Source of the DNA: Ilex aquifolium
Lineage: Eukaryota; Streptophyta; Magnoliopsida; Aquifoliales; Aquifoliaceae
DNA: 64,000 nucleotides
Assembly (NCBI GenBank): GCA_951799425.1
Contig: OX637395.1
Location: 8,948,951-9,012,950, forward strand
Direction of reading: 5' to 3'
A program made the position numbers and the translations under genes. The notes beneath the pieces were generated by a model. It saw only the letters and a program-made list of their open reading frames with translations. It had not been told where the DNA came from and searched no databases. Shown here one piece after another: positions 21,181-33,565 of the stretch (position 1 is its first letter; every line of letters begins with the position of its first letter).

Positions 21181-24100
21181 ATGGATTCATATGAAGCAAC
21201 AAAGATTGTTTTCCAAAGGATTCAAAACTTAGATCCTGAAAATGCCTCTAAAATCATGGGATTTCTTCTGATTCAAGACCATGGTGAGAAAGAAATGATT
21301 CGCTTAGCTTTTGGCCCTGAAGCTCTGGTTCACTCAGTGATTCTCAAAGCCAGAAAAGAACTGGGTTTATCTTCAAACACACCTTCCTCGCCGTCGACGC
21401 CTTCTTCTCCGGCGCCTTTCAACAATCCTCAGCTTTCTCTCTCCAGACAGAGCTCTTTTTCAGGCTCTTCTCGGCTTCTTGGTGGTATAAATATAAATCT
21501 TCCCTCTCCTCTTAGCATACCAAACCAGTCTTCTTCTCCATCTTCATGGGCTTCAAGCTTTTCTGATTTTCAAAACCCAGAAGTTCTTGCGAGTCCTAGT
21601 TCAAATTCAAATCCATATGGCGGTGCTTCAAGTAATGGAATCAGTAATTTAACAACTGGGTCATCCTCTTCAACCATGAACTCATCTGCCCCTCCTTTTT
21701 ATGGCCGTGGAGAGGCTGACCTGATTGATGAATTTCAGCTCCAAGATCAGTTCTCTTTCCTCAACGATGGGCCAAAAAACTCTGATTTGTACTACCCACC
21801 ACCGGATTTAGCACCCAGCCCCAACGCAAGCGGCGGCGATGGTATGAACTTCACTTATGCTAACTGGGGTGGCTCCACCAACGGCCTCCCCCACCGGCGG
21901 AGCTGCTCGGTGAGTGACATCTCTGCAGATGACCCAGCTGGTGGGTTTGGGTGGAAACCTTGCTTGTATTTTGCTAGAGGGTACTGTAAAAATGGCAGTA
22001 GTTGCAGGTTTGTCCATGGCGGCCTCTCTGAGGCCGCCATGGTTGGTTCAGATGGTGCGGCCATGGCTGGATCACCCAGCAAGTTTGAAACTATGGAGCA
22101 GTGCCAAGAGCTTCTCAGATCTAAATCAGCTCACCAACAAAGATTAGCTTCAGTTTCTCAGCTCATGGGCTCTTCAAATTTTCCAAATTACTGCTCTGTG
22201 GTAGCCAACAAACGAATTAATTTTCTTCTCCAACAACAACAATTACAGGCTGATCATAGCCCAAGGTATGTACAAATACCATAATTGCTCAAAATCTTTG
22301 TCTTCAAGTTCTTGCTTATAGTTTGTTGATTTTCACTTTTACAGGGCAATGATGATGGGTGAAGATGTCAACAAATTTGGACGGTCCAGGCTTGAAAGAA
22401 ACGATTTCTCCATTAATGGCGGTCTGGGAATGGTGAACAACCCGGGTTCAAGGCAGATTTACTTGACATTTCCAGCTGATAGTACTTTCAGAGAAGAAGA
22501 TGTATCCAATTACTTCAGGTTGGTTTTTTTTTTTCATCAACTTTTAAGGCTAGACTCTGCATTCTCGGGCACTGACAGATTTTTTTTTATGAGTAGTGTT
22601 CTTGATAATTGAACTTTTGTTCAGTGAAAATCAGTTTTTGAATTGTTTTGAGTTTGGTGTTATAGTATTTATGGGCCAGTTCAAGATGTGAGGATTCCAT
22701 ATCAACAGAAGAGAATGTTTGGGTTTGTTACATTTGTGTATCCAGAGACTGTGAAGCTCATTCTTGCCAAAGGGAACCCTCATTTTGTGTGTGATGCGAG
22801 GGTGCTTGTCAAGCCTTACAAGGAGAAAGGCAAAGTCCCAGACAAGTTCAGGCACTCCTCTCTCTCTCTCTCTCTCTCTCCAACAATGTTTTAAGCAATC
22901 TTGATGCTGTTATTCTAATGGTGTGATGGAATTGCAGGAAGCAACAGCAGCAACAAGTGGAGAGTTGTGGTAGCCCTACTGGTTTAGATGCAAGAGACCC
23001 TTATGATCTTCAGCTGGGTAAGTAATTATCTCAGTTACATAGCAAAGTACACTGATTGATGAACTTCTGTGAAATTTGACTCTCTCTCTCTCCAGGAGCT
23101 GGGATGTTTTACAATACTCAGGACATGTTATGGAGGAGGAAATTAGAGGAACAAGCTGATTTGCAACAAGCCATTGAGATTCAAAGTCGGAGATTGATGG
23201 GTCTGCAACTTCTTGATGTGAAGAGGAACTCCCATCAGCGTACCCTCTCTACGGGCGCTGCAATTCCTTCTCCCATGAACACCCCCAACGTTTTCAATGA
23301 AACTATCTTCAGTACTCCTTCAGATCACAGCAGCCCAGAAGTAATTGAAGGTACATTATTCACTTACTTCACTACCAATTATTACTGGTAATTTAAAGTT
23401 TAAATAAACATTTGAATATTTGATATAGTTGAAACAATATTATTAGCTCGCTGATTTTTTTTATTTTTGAAGAGAATGGTGGTTCAAGTCTGGCAATGGC
23501 GATTTCTGCAACTGTTACAGCTGATCAGCACTTGCATCAAAATGTGAATGTGATTGAGAAAGAGAGAGACTTGTCAACTCTCAGGGACGAGAGTGGCAAT
23601 GGCAAAGAAAGCCCTCGTAAGCTAGAAAGTGATTTACCTGAAAGGTAGGTAACTTTTCACATTCATATTATTAGTGAGAAAAGGCACAGAAAATAGTAAT
23701 CCCATGTTTTACTGTTATATATAGTGTTTTGGGGCCAAGTAATAATGGCTTCTCATGTATGCTTTCAATTGCACTCTGGTCCCCCATTTAATTACCATTT
23801 GTGTCACTTTAGTCGATAATATCATTTTAGTATTTAAAAGGGCTAATCATGGGGCCGTCTGCCTACTGTTCAGCTGTGTGTGTGTTGGGTGGTTGAGGGG
23901 GATGGGGATAGAGGATTTGCGTTCATGGGTTAGTGGGTATGTCCTGCTGGGGGAGCTGAAGGGTGACTGGGTGTGCGTACAGCTGGATTGGGGGAGGGGG
24001 GAGTATAAGTGTGTGATTCTTGATGGTGCATTGAGTGAGTGTGAAGTAGAAATGACAGAGGAAGAAAAGAAGAGTTGGATGCGATGTAAAGGATTGTATT

Positions 24101-24752
24101 AACATAAATGATAATTGTGGGATCAATGTGCAATTGAGATATATACATTATGAACTTGGTATTTTTTGCCCTAAATTTTCACTTTTGTCTATGGCTCTTT
24201 TAGAAATCATGTTATATATGACTTTCAATAATACTATTTGTACTTTTTTTTCTGTTTTCGAACATGTACATGTACTTAATTTGCGTATAACTAATTTGGG
24301 AACCTAATGCAGTCTCACCATTTGGAAATCCAATGTCAGCAATGCAGTATAGTTATTTGCTTTGAATTCATAGGGTTCACTCAGTTGTAAGATTTTGAAA
24401 TTAAATGCAGCTTGGAGCACAACCTTCCTGATAGCCCCTTTGCATCTCCTAAATCTGCTGGAGATTACATGACAGCCTTCTCAAATGCTGCTGGTGAGGC
24501 TGACAAGAATGCCGCCTTTTCTCCACCTTCTGCTGCTAACAATAACTTGATCACTTCATCGTTACTTCCTGCTACTTCAACATTGGACATGGCTTCCTTG
24601 AAATCATGTTACTTCCAAGCTCCCAGGTACTACTCTTTTTTTTTCTCCTCAAGCATTACGTCTTCTTCTCATATACATGTATAATTGGTTTCTTGAATTC
24701 GATTTTGGTTTTATGCAGGTTTTCTTCTGGTCATGGAGCCATTGAAATGTAG
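21181..24752 (+). CDS. CCCH zinc finger and RRM domain RNA-binding protein
   Basis: Coding exons by splice sites and frame: 21181-22265, 22345-22518, 22666-22851, 22938-23017, 23096-23350, 23473-23644, 24411-24626, 24719-24752; total 2,202 nt, 733 residues. The start is the ATG of MDSYEATK; an upstream in-frame extension has no ATG. Residues ~1-60 are a conserved N-terminal region of this plant family ([23 protein letters not shown]). A Ser/Pro-rich linker follows, then one CCCH finger, C-x7-C-x5-C-x3-H at residues 261-279. An RRM lies at ~398-475 ([12 protein letters not shown], then [12 protein letters not shown]). The tail is Ser/Asn-rich. It resembles the Arabidopsis AtC3H22/46/53/55 group (from memory). 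Likely role: binding RNA, in nucleus or cytoplasm. All exons join without stops, so the gene looks intact. Confidence 0.93.
22852..22937 (+). other. GC-AG intron in the CCCH/RRM gene
   Basis: The exon ends TTCAG and the intron begins GCACTC rather than GT, with acceptor ATTGCAG. The join is phase 2 and yields the continuous KFRKQQQQQ segment. No GT donor in the neighbourhood gives the right phase. The intron contains a (CT)n tract just after the donor. Confidence 0.75.
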
Positions 24753-25700
24753 GGTGCTCATACCCGGTTCGGCTTTAGCTTCCTTAGGTTAGGTAAGTGA
24801 TCTCATTCCACTAATACCTAAGCCGATTATATCTTGGTCTCTTATCTTGATCAAAATAAATTTAAAAAAAAACTTGGCTCTCTTTACATACCACCCCCAG
24901 CCTAGGATATTTTGTTTAATGAAGGTTAGTTGCATTGTTTTTGGCTGTTTTTGTTATATTTTACAGGAAGAAGATTGATGAGTATGACCAATAACAAAAA
25001 CCCATATAGCAAGAGACCTGTAGAGAAGTCACCACCACAGACATCATCACTATTCTCAATCATAAATACTATACTACTACAATACAAATGCATACACAAA
25101 AGGCAGCGAAGCAAGTGGGTCAGCCATTTTCTCTCTCCATTTCCTATCTCTTTCATATCAGTAATTGAAGTTGGACCACAGGTAAAGAAATAGTCACAAT
25201 AGTCAAAGAATCAACGTGTGACAGTAAAATTCTGGGACTGTAATTTTCATCCCTTTTTCTCACCATGAATGGCTTTCCAGTTTGTATCCAGCAGGAAATT
25301 AGTTTGTTAGTCTGTATTACTTTTTAGGAAATACAGTTAATGTATAGCAGAAGAAGCAGATCACAGGAAGATGAAGAAGTGGAAAAAAGATGTGATATCA
25401 TATGTAACTACAAGACTGATTTGGTACTCAAAAGGGAAGTGTGAGATCTTTAAAGGATTTCACAGAGAAAGGAAGGTAAATAGTCAGATCAGTTCAGTAG
25501 TTTAGTTACAAAAGAAATGGTAGATTTTCTGTCTAAATTACCTTGCTGTTGCTCTTACTGTATTTGTTTTGCGGGTCGAACTAAGATATCAAAAAGGGTT
25601 CGACTATGTTTCCCATTACCTCCTCTTTTCAATATTCAATATATAAAAATGTGATACGATGTAAAGTTGTTTTATTCTATCATTTTAGTTCACTTTATTA
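24753..25700 (+). other. 3' untranslated region with a probable intron
   Basis: After the TAG at 24750-24752, a consensus donor (TTAG then GTAAGTGA) at 24793 and an acceptor TTTTACAG ending at 24966 would remove a 174-bp intron from the 3' UTR. The polyadenylation site is not certain; AT-rich sequence at about 25640-25690 is a candidate region. Confidence 0.45.
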
Positions 25701-26079
25701 TTTTCCTGTCAAATGACTACAACTTCAAGTTTTAACTATGAAAGTATCAATCTTTAGACTAAATAATGGACAGACAAAAGTTCGAGAGATGAGAGAAAAA
25801 TGTGGTTTTAATCAAATGGGTATATATATATTTATATGTCTGTGGTGTTTCTGTCTGTAGTTGGAGAGTTTTTGTCTGTTTGCTGCAGTTGTTACCTTAT
25901 ATTATGCAGTGGAGTGGGGACATGTTTTTATGTTGTTCTGCCTTTGATGGAGGGGGAAAGGGTTCACCACGGGGTACAATATCACATGGGTACTGACACT
26001 GAGTGTATGTCCTTTGACTATTATCTACTACTATTGCCAGTTTGATTGGGGTCTGCCTCCCTTAACACCCATGTGGGTG

Positions 26080-26118
<39 letters not shown>

Positions 26119-26143
26119 CATGTGTAGTACTGTCTGCATCTTA

Positions 26144-26195
<52 letters not shown>

Positions 26196-26424
26196 GCACA
26201 TATGTGTACTGTATGCATCTACACAAGAGAAAGAGGAAGAGAGGGGACTGTGACAGGAAAGGAAACAGGCATAAATCCAAAAGTAGATGTGATACCACAC
26301 GTTTGACAAAGGAGCACGGTGCAGGAATCTAATAGAGAGAAATTTTTGAACTTTGTAATGTTTTTACAGTGGTTTCTCTTGGAGGTGGTGTGATAAAGAA
26401 AGAGAGAGAGAGAAAGAAAAAGGG
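25701..26424. repeat. intergenic with opposed (CT)n and (GA)n tracts
   Basis: No gene. (CT)n at about 26086-26116 and (GA)n at about 26151-26192 are opposed, so the strand can fold into a long hairpin. The flank of the first tract (ACATGTGTAGTACTGTCTGC) recurs after the second as ACATATGTGTACTGTATGC, each followed by ACACAAGAGA. Open frames here are microsatellite translations. Confidence 0.8.
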
Positions 26425-26530
26425 AACAGGCTGGCAAAGTGGATAAGCACTAGCCGTCATGTAGTGGTCTTTGGACAAGTTGGTTTTGAATTTTAAGACC
26501 ATAATAATAAGATAATAATAAAAGCTCGTT
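26425..26530 (+). mobile_element. probable old tRNA-derived SINE
   Basis: CTGGCAAAGTGGATAAGCAC is a good tRNA-like A box. About 40 bases later GGTTTTGAATTTT resembles an eroded B box, then an AATAATAAGATAATAATAAAA tail. Flanking duplications are not clear. Confidence 0.5.
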
Positions 26531-26544
26531 CCTATGTAGTGCAT

Positions 26545-27858
26545 ATTACCTTTCTTGGGTCTCTTTCATTTCTCATAGTATTTTTCAATCCATCAATTCC
26601 ACTAAGGCTAGTTAAGCCGACGGCCGCCGTTGTAAAAGGTTATAGATTTGAATTTCGTCTCTTTTTTTTTATAATATTATTTGAAAAAAGGAAAGAAAAT
26701 TTTCACTAAGATAGAAAAACATTGAGAAAAAATGACCCAATTCTCGAGAGTCGTTCGGAAGATTAATATGATTCTTTCGAATTATTTTGAGAAAATGACC
26801 CATAGTAAGGTATTTTTCTTAGTGGTACAAAGAATTTTAACTCTTGTTAATGTGTGGCAAACTTGGTACAAGTGCCTGGAATTCATGGATTCTCTAATAG
26901 GGGCTAGTCGAGGTGGAATTCTCAACGAAATGGGACCTAGCAAAAATTTCAAGTTACTTTTTAGATTAATTTATAATTTTTATGTCATTAAAGTATGCGC
27001 GTAATTTTTATTTGGTTTTTAAAGTTTAAATTGATATAATTATATTTTTAAAGTTTTAATTGAGTTTTAATTTAATTTTTTTATTCAGATTTATTAATTT
27101 GTTTTGACAAAAAAAGGCCAGAGGACTTTCCCATTGGGGTATAAATATCTATTTGTCTCCCTATATCTCTCGATTTTCACTCTTATCTTTTTATTTGAGA
27201 TTGTTATCTTTTTTTCTTTTTTTTAAATCAGATGAAATGAAATAATTTTTTTTTTAGTTTATATGTAATAGATTTTTAATCAGACAACTATACGTCTTTA
27301 TCTAAGTCACATGTTTGTCATAGAAAATTATTTTCGTCGTAATAAATTAATGAATTATGATTTAATGACTAAATTATAATTTAATTAAAACTCAAGGGAA
27401 TTGATTATTGCAATTGAAACCAAATAAAATTTAGGTGCATACTTTGAGAGTTAAAATTATAATTTATCCTAATTTTCATAATTAATTTTTAGTTTTGTGT
27501 TTGATTATTGTAAACTCAATCACATGACTTTTAGATTTGCGACTACTAAGATAAACTCGGAATGAGCATGATCACTTATAAATTACATGCATATGATAAA
27601 CTATACTTCTTACCAAATTTTCTTATAAAATTTTCATCCCAAGTGATGTGGCACAGTTTTTTACCATTAAATGAGTGGGTCCCATTAATATTCAATGACG
27701 GAAATTATACCACATCATTTCGGATCATTTTCGCTTACCTCAGTGGATTAATTGTACACAAGTTTTGGGCCCCAAAAGTTGCTAAATTAGGATAATTTTA
27801 GGTCCCTATTAGTTGGTTTGAGATGCATCATCATTGTTCCGCATGCTTACGGACTATG
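26545..27858. other. intergenic, no gene seen
   Basis: AT-rich. A SINE-like fragment may lie near 26605-26670 (TAGATTTGAATTTCG, then a T run). Nothing else is recognisable. Confidence 0.4.
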
Positions 27859-28550
27859 CACTACAAGGAAAATGAGCTTTTTTTAGTAGCAGTAAAGTGT
27901 TGTCATAAATTTTTTATTTATTCTCACAAATAATTTTTTTTTTTTTTTTTGCGGCAGTGTTGTGGCGACATTATTTCACCATAATAAGTGGAACCTCAAA
28001 ATTTTTTTATAGTGGAAACAACCTTTGTCAAATAGTATTGTTGTGGCAATACCTGTTGCAAATAGGTTTGTCAATAGATCGGATCTGAGTCTATTCGAAT
28101 CCGATTAAAAAATTTATTACTGAATCTAATTCGTTTGCCCAACAGATAGAAAAATATTAGTTCATATTCAAATCCGCTTATAATTGGACATCCAATCTGA
28201 TCCATAATAATATTCTACTAAAATTTCAACAAAGAATCTTTTTTTAAAGAATAAATACAAGTAATCAATATATATATATATATATATATATTGAATAAAT
28301 ACAAGTAATCTGATTCAAGATATTTAAATAGATTCGGATCGGATTTGAATAAACGAATGAAAATATTAGGTCATATTTGGTTAAACGGATTTGGATCGAA
28401 TTCAAACTTGGTCCATTGACATGCTTAGTCGCAATATAAAATATGTCTAGAATTCATTGTGGGGTTTAGTTGTGATTTATAAGTAACTTTTTAAAGTAAA
28501 AAATAAATTCGTTAAAAAAAAGGCATTATGAATCAGTAATTTGTAGAAGT
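27859..28550. mobile_element. CACTA-like terminus with a nested hAT MITE
   Basis: CACTACAAGGAAAAT at 27859 is the characteristic end of CACTA (En/Spm) elements, followed by short subterminal repeats (GTGTTGTCAT, GTGTTGTGGC). The right end is uncertain; TTTGTAGAAGTG near 28540 may be its eroded copy. No transposase is present. Confidence 0.5.
28063..28427. mobile_element. hAT-type MITE nested in the CACTA-like remnant
   Basis: The ends TAGGTTTGTCAATAGATC and (reverse complement) TAAGCATGTCAATGGACC are inverted repeats. The flanks GTTGCAAA (28055-28062) and GTCGCAAT (28428-28435) agree at 6 of 8 bases. It contains GGATCGGAT-type subterminal repeats and a (TA)n tract. Confidence 0.65.
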
Positions 28551-28862
28551 GATACCTATGCATCTTACTATATAAATGATAAACTTAGACAAAAACACAA
28601 GACTACTTCTACTCATAAACGATAAACTTTGCGTAAACATATGAATACTGAGATTAAAGTTATTGACGATTGAGCCGAAAACCCATCAATTTGTAGACAA
28701 CTAGTAAACATCTGGCACATCTATTATTTGGGTCCCTCATGTAAAGACTTTTGCTTTTACTCCCATCTCTCATCTTCCCTTTTCGGCCTGGCCTGTCTTC
28801 AACCCTTTTCTTTGCGTGCATCTTTTGCTTTAACAGATGTCCATACACACAAATACACCGTC

Positions 28863-29258
28863 AGAGCAACTTGAAGGAGAGTGGCATCAAGGGTGACAAC
28901 CCCATAACTGTCAAAATGTCACTTCAAATTCAAAATTTTTCACTCTAATAGGGGTGACATCGAGGGTTGAAAAATGACAACAATGCTCTTGGGGTGACAC
29001 TTTTGACAACTCTGGAGAGAGAAAGGGAGATGTTGCAAATGAATTGATGAATATAGATCCGTTAAATTGCTAAATGATCCAACGATGAATATAGATCCAA
29101 CGATTCATATAGATTGATGAATGAAAATATAAAAATAGCACCCCATTTTAGCATCGGCCATTAGAGCAGATTTATAATTCAGAGATGCCAAAACACTGTT
29201 CAAGGTTGTAAATTGATAATTTGACACCCCAAAATGGCAACTCATTTGGAGTTGCTCT
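28863..29258. mobile_element. MITE-like element with inverted ends
   Basis: The left end AGAGCAACTTGAAGGAGAG and the right end (reverse complement AGAGCAACTCCAAATGAG) are inverted. The interior repeats GGGTGACA-type strings. It belongs to the AGAGCAWCTCCAA-ended group seen at 779 and 3243. No target duplication was established. Confidence 0.5.
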
Positions 29259-30779
29259 CACACCCAAAAACACACTCAAATACACATCTGTTAGTGGATC
29301 AAAACCTCTCCCTGGCTTTTCACTTCTACCGATCAGATTGACAACAACAATGTGAAGAATCTGATATTTTTATTCTATTATTTTCATCTTCTTCAATCCC
29401 CATTCTAAGCTTCTAATTTTTGGTCACAAATCTAGGAAGAAAAGGGGTTGTTTGATGGATCCTTCATCTTTTGGTGTAGGGTGGAGGTGGATTCGGGTTG
29501 GGGTCTGGGTAGGTGAGGTCGTTGACCATTGTGGGTTTGGTGAGGGTCATCAATGCGGTTTATGATTGATTAGTGTGTGGGTGTGTTTATGACAAGTGAA
29601 ACATATATAGAACATTTATTCGGATGGTAAGATTTTAGGAGTTGTTACATTTATTATGAGACTTAAACATTTGATCTCGATGTAACAACCGCTGAAATCT
29701 TACCATACGAGTAAATGTCCTATAGGTCAAATGTTCAAGTCCCGTAATAGATGCTCTCATCATTGTGATGTGCGTAAATTATGAATGATTTTCACGTATT
29801 CTGACTTTACATCATAGTTAAAAGCTTATGTGGACGTAGTTGGAAATGTTTTCGAAAAAGAAAAAAGATTGATGCCTCTTGAACAATGATTTGTAGCACT
29901 GGCTGTACTAATTATAAAAAAAAAAAAAACTTTTTTAGGAGACAATATCATTGTCATGAGTATGAAAGTATACCAAAGCAGCCTAACTTTTTGTCATGCA
30001 ATGTGTATCTAAATCACAATGGGTATGATTTATTGAAGGCCAAGTTGGCAAAAGTGTATGTGGGTTTCCCTTGGAAATAATATGATGCTATCTTGAGAAT
30101 GACAGCCTTGTTCAATTATTAGAGAGTATAGCCCCACACATAATTATCTATTGTTTTAGATAGTGTTGGCTTTTATTTGTTTGTTTGTTTGCCATATTTA
30201 AATTCAGCAAGATCTTATACATGATAAATATGTTGATGTTTTCGGCTTAATGATAAAGATTGAACGGCATAACAGTGACTATAACACGTCATCAGTGTTA
30301 TATAATGTCATTAACTAGTTATAAAATATTGCGTGAACTTAGTGGGCTTTATTATTTTAATAACTATCAATAATTATTCTATCAAATAACCGTCATGTTT
30401 GAACAGTGAGGTTTAACATTCATATTTAATATTTTATTATTAATTAATAATTTTATGTGTCAATAATAACATAATATTTTCATTACACCCACCATTTACT
30501 CCACAAGAGCACATAAGTTTAAAATTAGTGAAAATTGGAAGTGAGTCCCCCTAGATGTACTTATTTGGAGATAAGTCCTGCAAGGAAACTTATAAGGGGT
30601 TAAGTCCATGTTTAAAATTATATGTAATGACTTAAGTCTACTTTTTTTTTTTATCTCAAAAATACCCTTCCTTGAAAGGAAGTTAAATTAATTTCTTATT
30701 TTGGAAATTGTTATCCCTTAATTCAAGGTCAATTAAAATATGTCAATAAAATCTCCATCATAAATTTAAAATTCAAATT
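29259..30779. other. intergenic with nested inverted repeats at 29610-29755
   Basis: No gene. GGTAAGATTTTAGGAGTTGTTACA near 29625 is mirrored by TGTAACAACCGCTGAAATCTTACC near 29682. A second pair, GACTTAAACATTTGATC and GGTCAAATGTTCAAGTC, overlaps it, giving alternative hairpins. Confidence 0.5.
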
Positions 30780-30784
30780 CAAAG

Positions 30785-30831
<47 letters not shown>

Positions 30832-30904
30832 ATTCAAAACTCTCTCTCTCTATATATATATATATATAATTTTCGTCATAAATTTAAAATTCAAATTCAA
30901 AGCG

Positions 30905-30946
<42 letters not shown>

Positions 30947-30950
30947 TCAA
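30780..30950. repeat. three compound (CT)n(AT)n microsatellites
   Basis: The (CT)n(TA)n block occurs three times, separated by copies of a TTAAAATTCAAATTCAAAG unit, so the whole module was duplicated, not only the dinucleotide runs. Confidence 0.85.
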
Positions 30951-31405
30951 ATTCATGTTACTATTTTTTTTATTATGTTACTGTTCATATTACTGCTTTT
31001 GTTGAGTATGTTACTGTTCATGTTACTATTATTTTGAACATGTTACTGTTTTTGTTGAGTATGTTACTACTATGATTTTACTAAATATTAATATTCAATG
31101 TTGCTATTTGTTTTGCTTTTGAATATTACTATTTTTTGTGTTTGAATGGTACTATTTTTTGCGTCTGAATTTGAGAGAAATAATTATTGTTAAGTATGTT
31201 TCAGTTTTTGTTAAGCATGTTACTATTTTTGTTGAACATGTTACTGTTGTTATTTTTTAAAAATATTAATATTTAATGTTTCAATTTTTTTTATGTTTAA
31301 ATGTATTATTTTTTGTACCGAAATGATAATTTTTTTTTATATTTGAATGTTACTATTTTTTATTTTTAATGTTACTATATATATATACACACACACACAC
31401 ACACC
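30951..31405. repeat. degenerate TTACTGTT/TTTTTGTT repeats
   Basis: Imperfect repeats of a unit like CATGTTACTGTTTTTGTTGAG, grading into an AATGTTACTATTTTTT array and then (TA)n(CA)n. Confidence 0.6.
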
Positions 31406-31529
31406 TAACCTATATATTGATATAGATAGATAAGAGAGAGGAAAAATTTTAATATTAGTCAAACTCTTAACCTATATATGGATATAGATAGATATGAGAG
31501 AGAAAAAATTTTAATGTTAGTCAAACTCC
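31406..31529. repeat. 62-bp tandem duplication
   Basis: A unit starting TAACCTATATAT and ending GTCAAACTC occurs at 31406 and 31468 with a few substitutions. Confidence 0.8.
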
Positions 31530-31834
31530 TAAGATTTAGGAGTTTTTAATTTTTAGTTTTATTTCACTTCTAAAGGGAAGGGATAGTATGGTCTAATTGA
31601 CAAAAAACGGACTTCATAACAAATAAGTTTCCTTGATGGACTTAAGTCCAAACAAGTTCATATAGGAGGACCGGCCTCCAAATTTCCCTTAAAATTACAT
31701 CACATTTGAAAAAAAAAAAATTTAATAAAAGATAGGAGAGGAGAAAAAGTGACGGAGAGCTAATGGTCCGTACAGGGCCCGGGCTGGGTGGGCCAATCCC
31801 GCAGGAGGTTATCCATCCGGTAGGTGTTAATAAT

Positions 31835-32189
31835 TAAGAGTCTCAATTGTGTCGTGAGTGGTGTTATTTTTGTGTCTTATTACTTTCAATCATGTTCTTT
31901 ATGTATCTGATTACTTACAATACGTATTGGATTCGTGTTAATAAAAAATTATTTACTTTCACAACAACTTATATAATATTATTTAAAAAATTAATTAATT
32001 TTTATTTTCTGTCTAGAATATTCGTTAAATACTTATTTTCTATTTACAGTACCCGTTAATCATTTTAATCGTGTCGAATTTTAATTTGACTAATTTATTA
32101 CTTGTGTTAACTAATCGTGGTATTTTCGAATTTTGTGTTGAGTCGAGTTCGTATCAGATTCGTGTTAATTGATAAAATTGACACCCTTG
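31835..32189. mobile_element. hAT-type MITE with perfect 8-bp target duplication
   Basis: The ends TAAGAGTCTCAATT and (reverse complement) CAAGGGTGTCAATT are inverted repeats, flanked by TTAATAAT at 31827-31834 and 32190-32197. The interior has TCGTGTTA/TGTGTCG-type subterminal repeats. Confidence 0.8.
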
Positions 32190-33565
32190 TTAATAATGAG
32201 TCTTTAACGGGTTATAATTTGATTTTTAATTTTAGTGAAATTGTCAGTAAGTTTATTTTGGTGACTTATTAAATCAATTAGTACAAGGAGTAATGCTATT
32301 GGGACCTAACTTTTTGACCTAAAATACTGACCTAATGACGTGACGAATGATGTGGATTTGCCAATAACTTCTCCAACTAGACAATTTTTTAGCATTTTCC
32401 CGCATAACTCTCTCACATCCCTTCCGCCTGCAACTTTGCATCTTCCGTCTGCAACTTTGCCTCTTCCGTCTACATCTTTTGGTGAAATCAACGTCGATAA
32501 CCCACCAATAAACACTCGGTTGTGAACATTAATCATCTCTTCCCCTCTCTTTATATCATCGTCGTCGTTGTCGGGAACCCAATAAACACTGGCTGTTGTT
32601 GGTCGACAAATTGCTCCATAAATTTTCGAGTAATATCTTGCACCAGTATCTCTCTCACTCTCTCTTTCCCTCTCCCTCGTTTATTTATTTATTGGGTGCT
32701 CTATATTATTCTTGCAGAAGTATGATAAAAATGGTTTTCAAACTGCTTGACAAAATTTCTGTGTGAAACAATTTGAAGGCAAGAGGTTTTTTTTCTGGCA
32801 AAACTATTAGTTGTCGAAGTATCTTATTGTATCATCACTAGCATTCTGCGAAAAATTAAAACAAAGGTAGTGTAAAAGAAATTAATAAGTTTTAGAGTGA
32901 ATAAATGAACCCTATGAGAAATGTTTAATGATAAAGGTTGATTGGGTTGCTATGAGCACTACTGCTTTGCTTTTATGCTGAAGTTTCTGGGTGTTATGGT
33001 TTAGCAAGCTTGCCTTGTTCTTCTTGAAGTTTATGCAATTCTTGCCAATAATGTAGCTTCCTTCAAAGTATTTTGAAGGATTAAAGCCAATCAAGTGTAA
33101 ATTTGTATTTTGATTCTTTCTCATGTATTTTTTTGATTCTTGTAATTCTTGGGTTCAATCTATAAAATCTTTCTTTAAAAAAAAAAAAAAAAAACTAACT
33201 ATGAGAGATACAAGCATAAAAAATAATACAACAGGTTTTATCCTATTGCACTAGAACTCAGTCCAAAAAATGCACATAAATGTACGAAATGTCGTGATTG
33301 GATGGTTTTCTTTTTCCCTTTCAACTGAAGCTATGTATGCAGTCGAGCTTTTTTTTTCGTGGAGGCATGAATAAATGTGAAATAGCAAAATTTTGGGTCT
33401 TGCACTATTATTAGTTGTATCATCATCATTATAATTTTGTTGTAACATTATTGTTAATTAAACCAATATTTTTTTTATATCCTCTTCTTTTGCTGGTTAC
33501 TTTAAAGCAATGACATGTTCCAATTTTTTTTTTTTTTTGGTTTAGCTTTATTGGTGTTTGATAGG

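Noticed and set aside
23755-24102. 115-codon frame inside the CCCH/RRM gene
   Set aside because: It lies wholly in the intron between exons 23473-23644 and 24411-24626 and is a by-product of a G-rich stretch.
26031-26332. several frames over the (CT)n/(GA)n tracts
   Set aside because: They are Ser-Leu and Arg-Glu translations of microsatellites.
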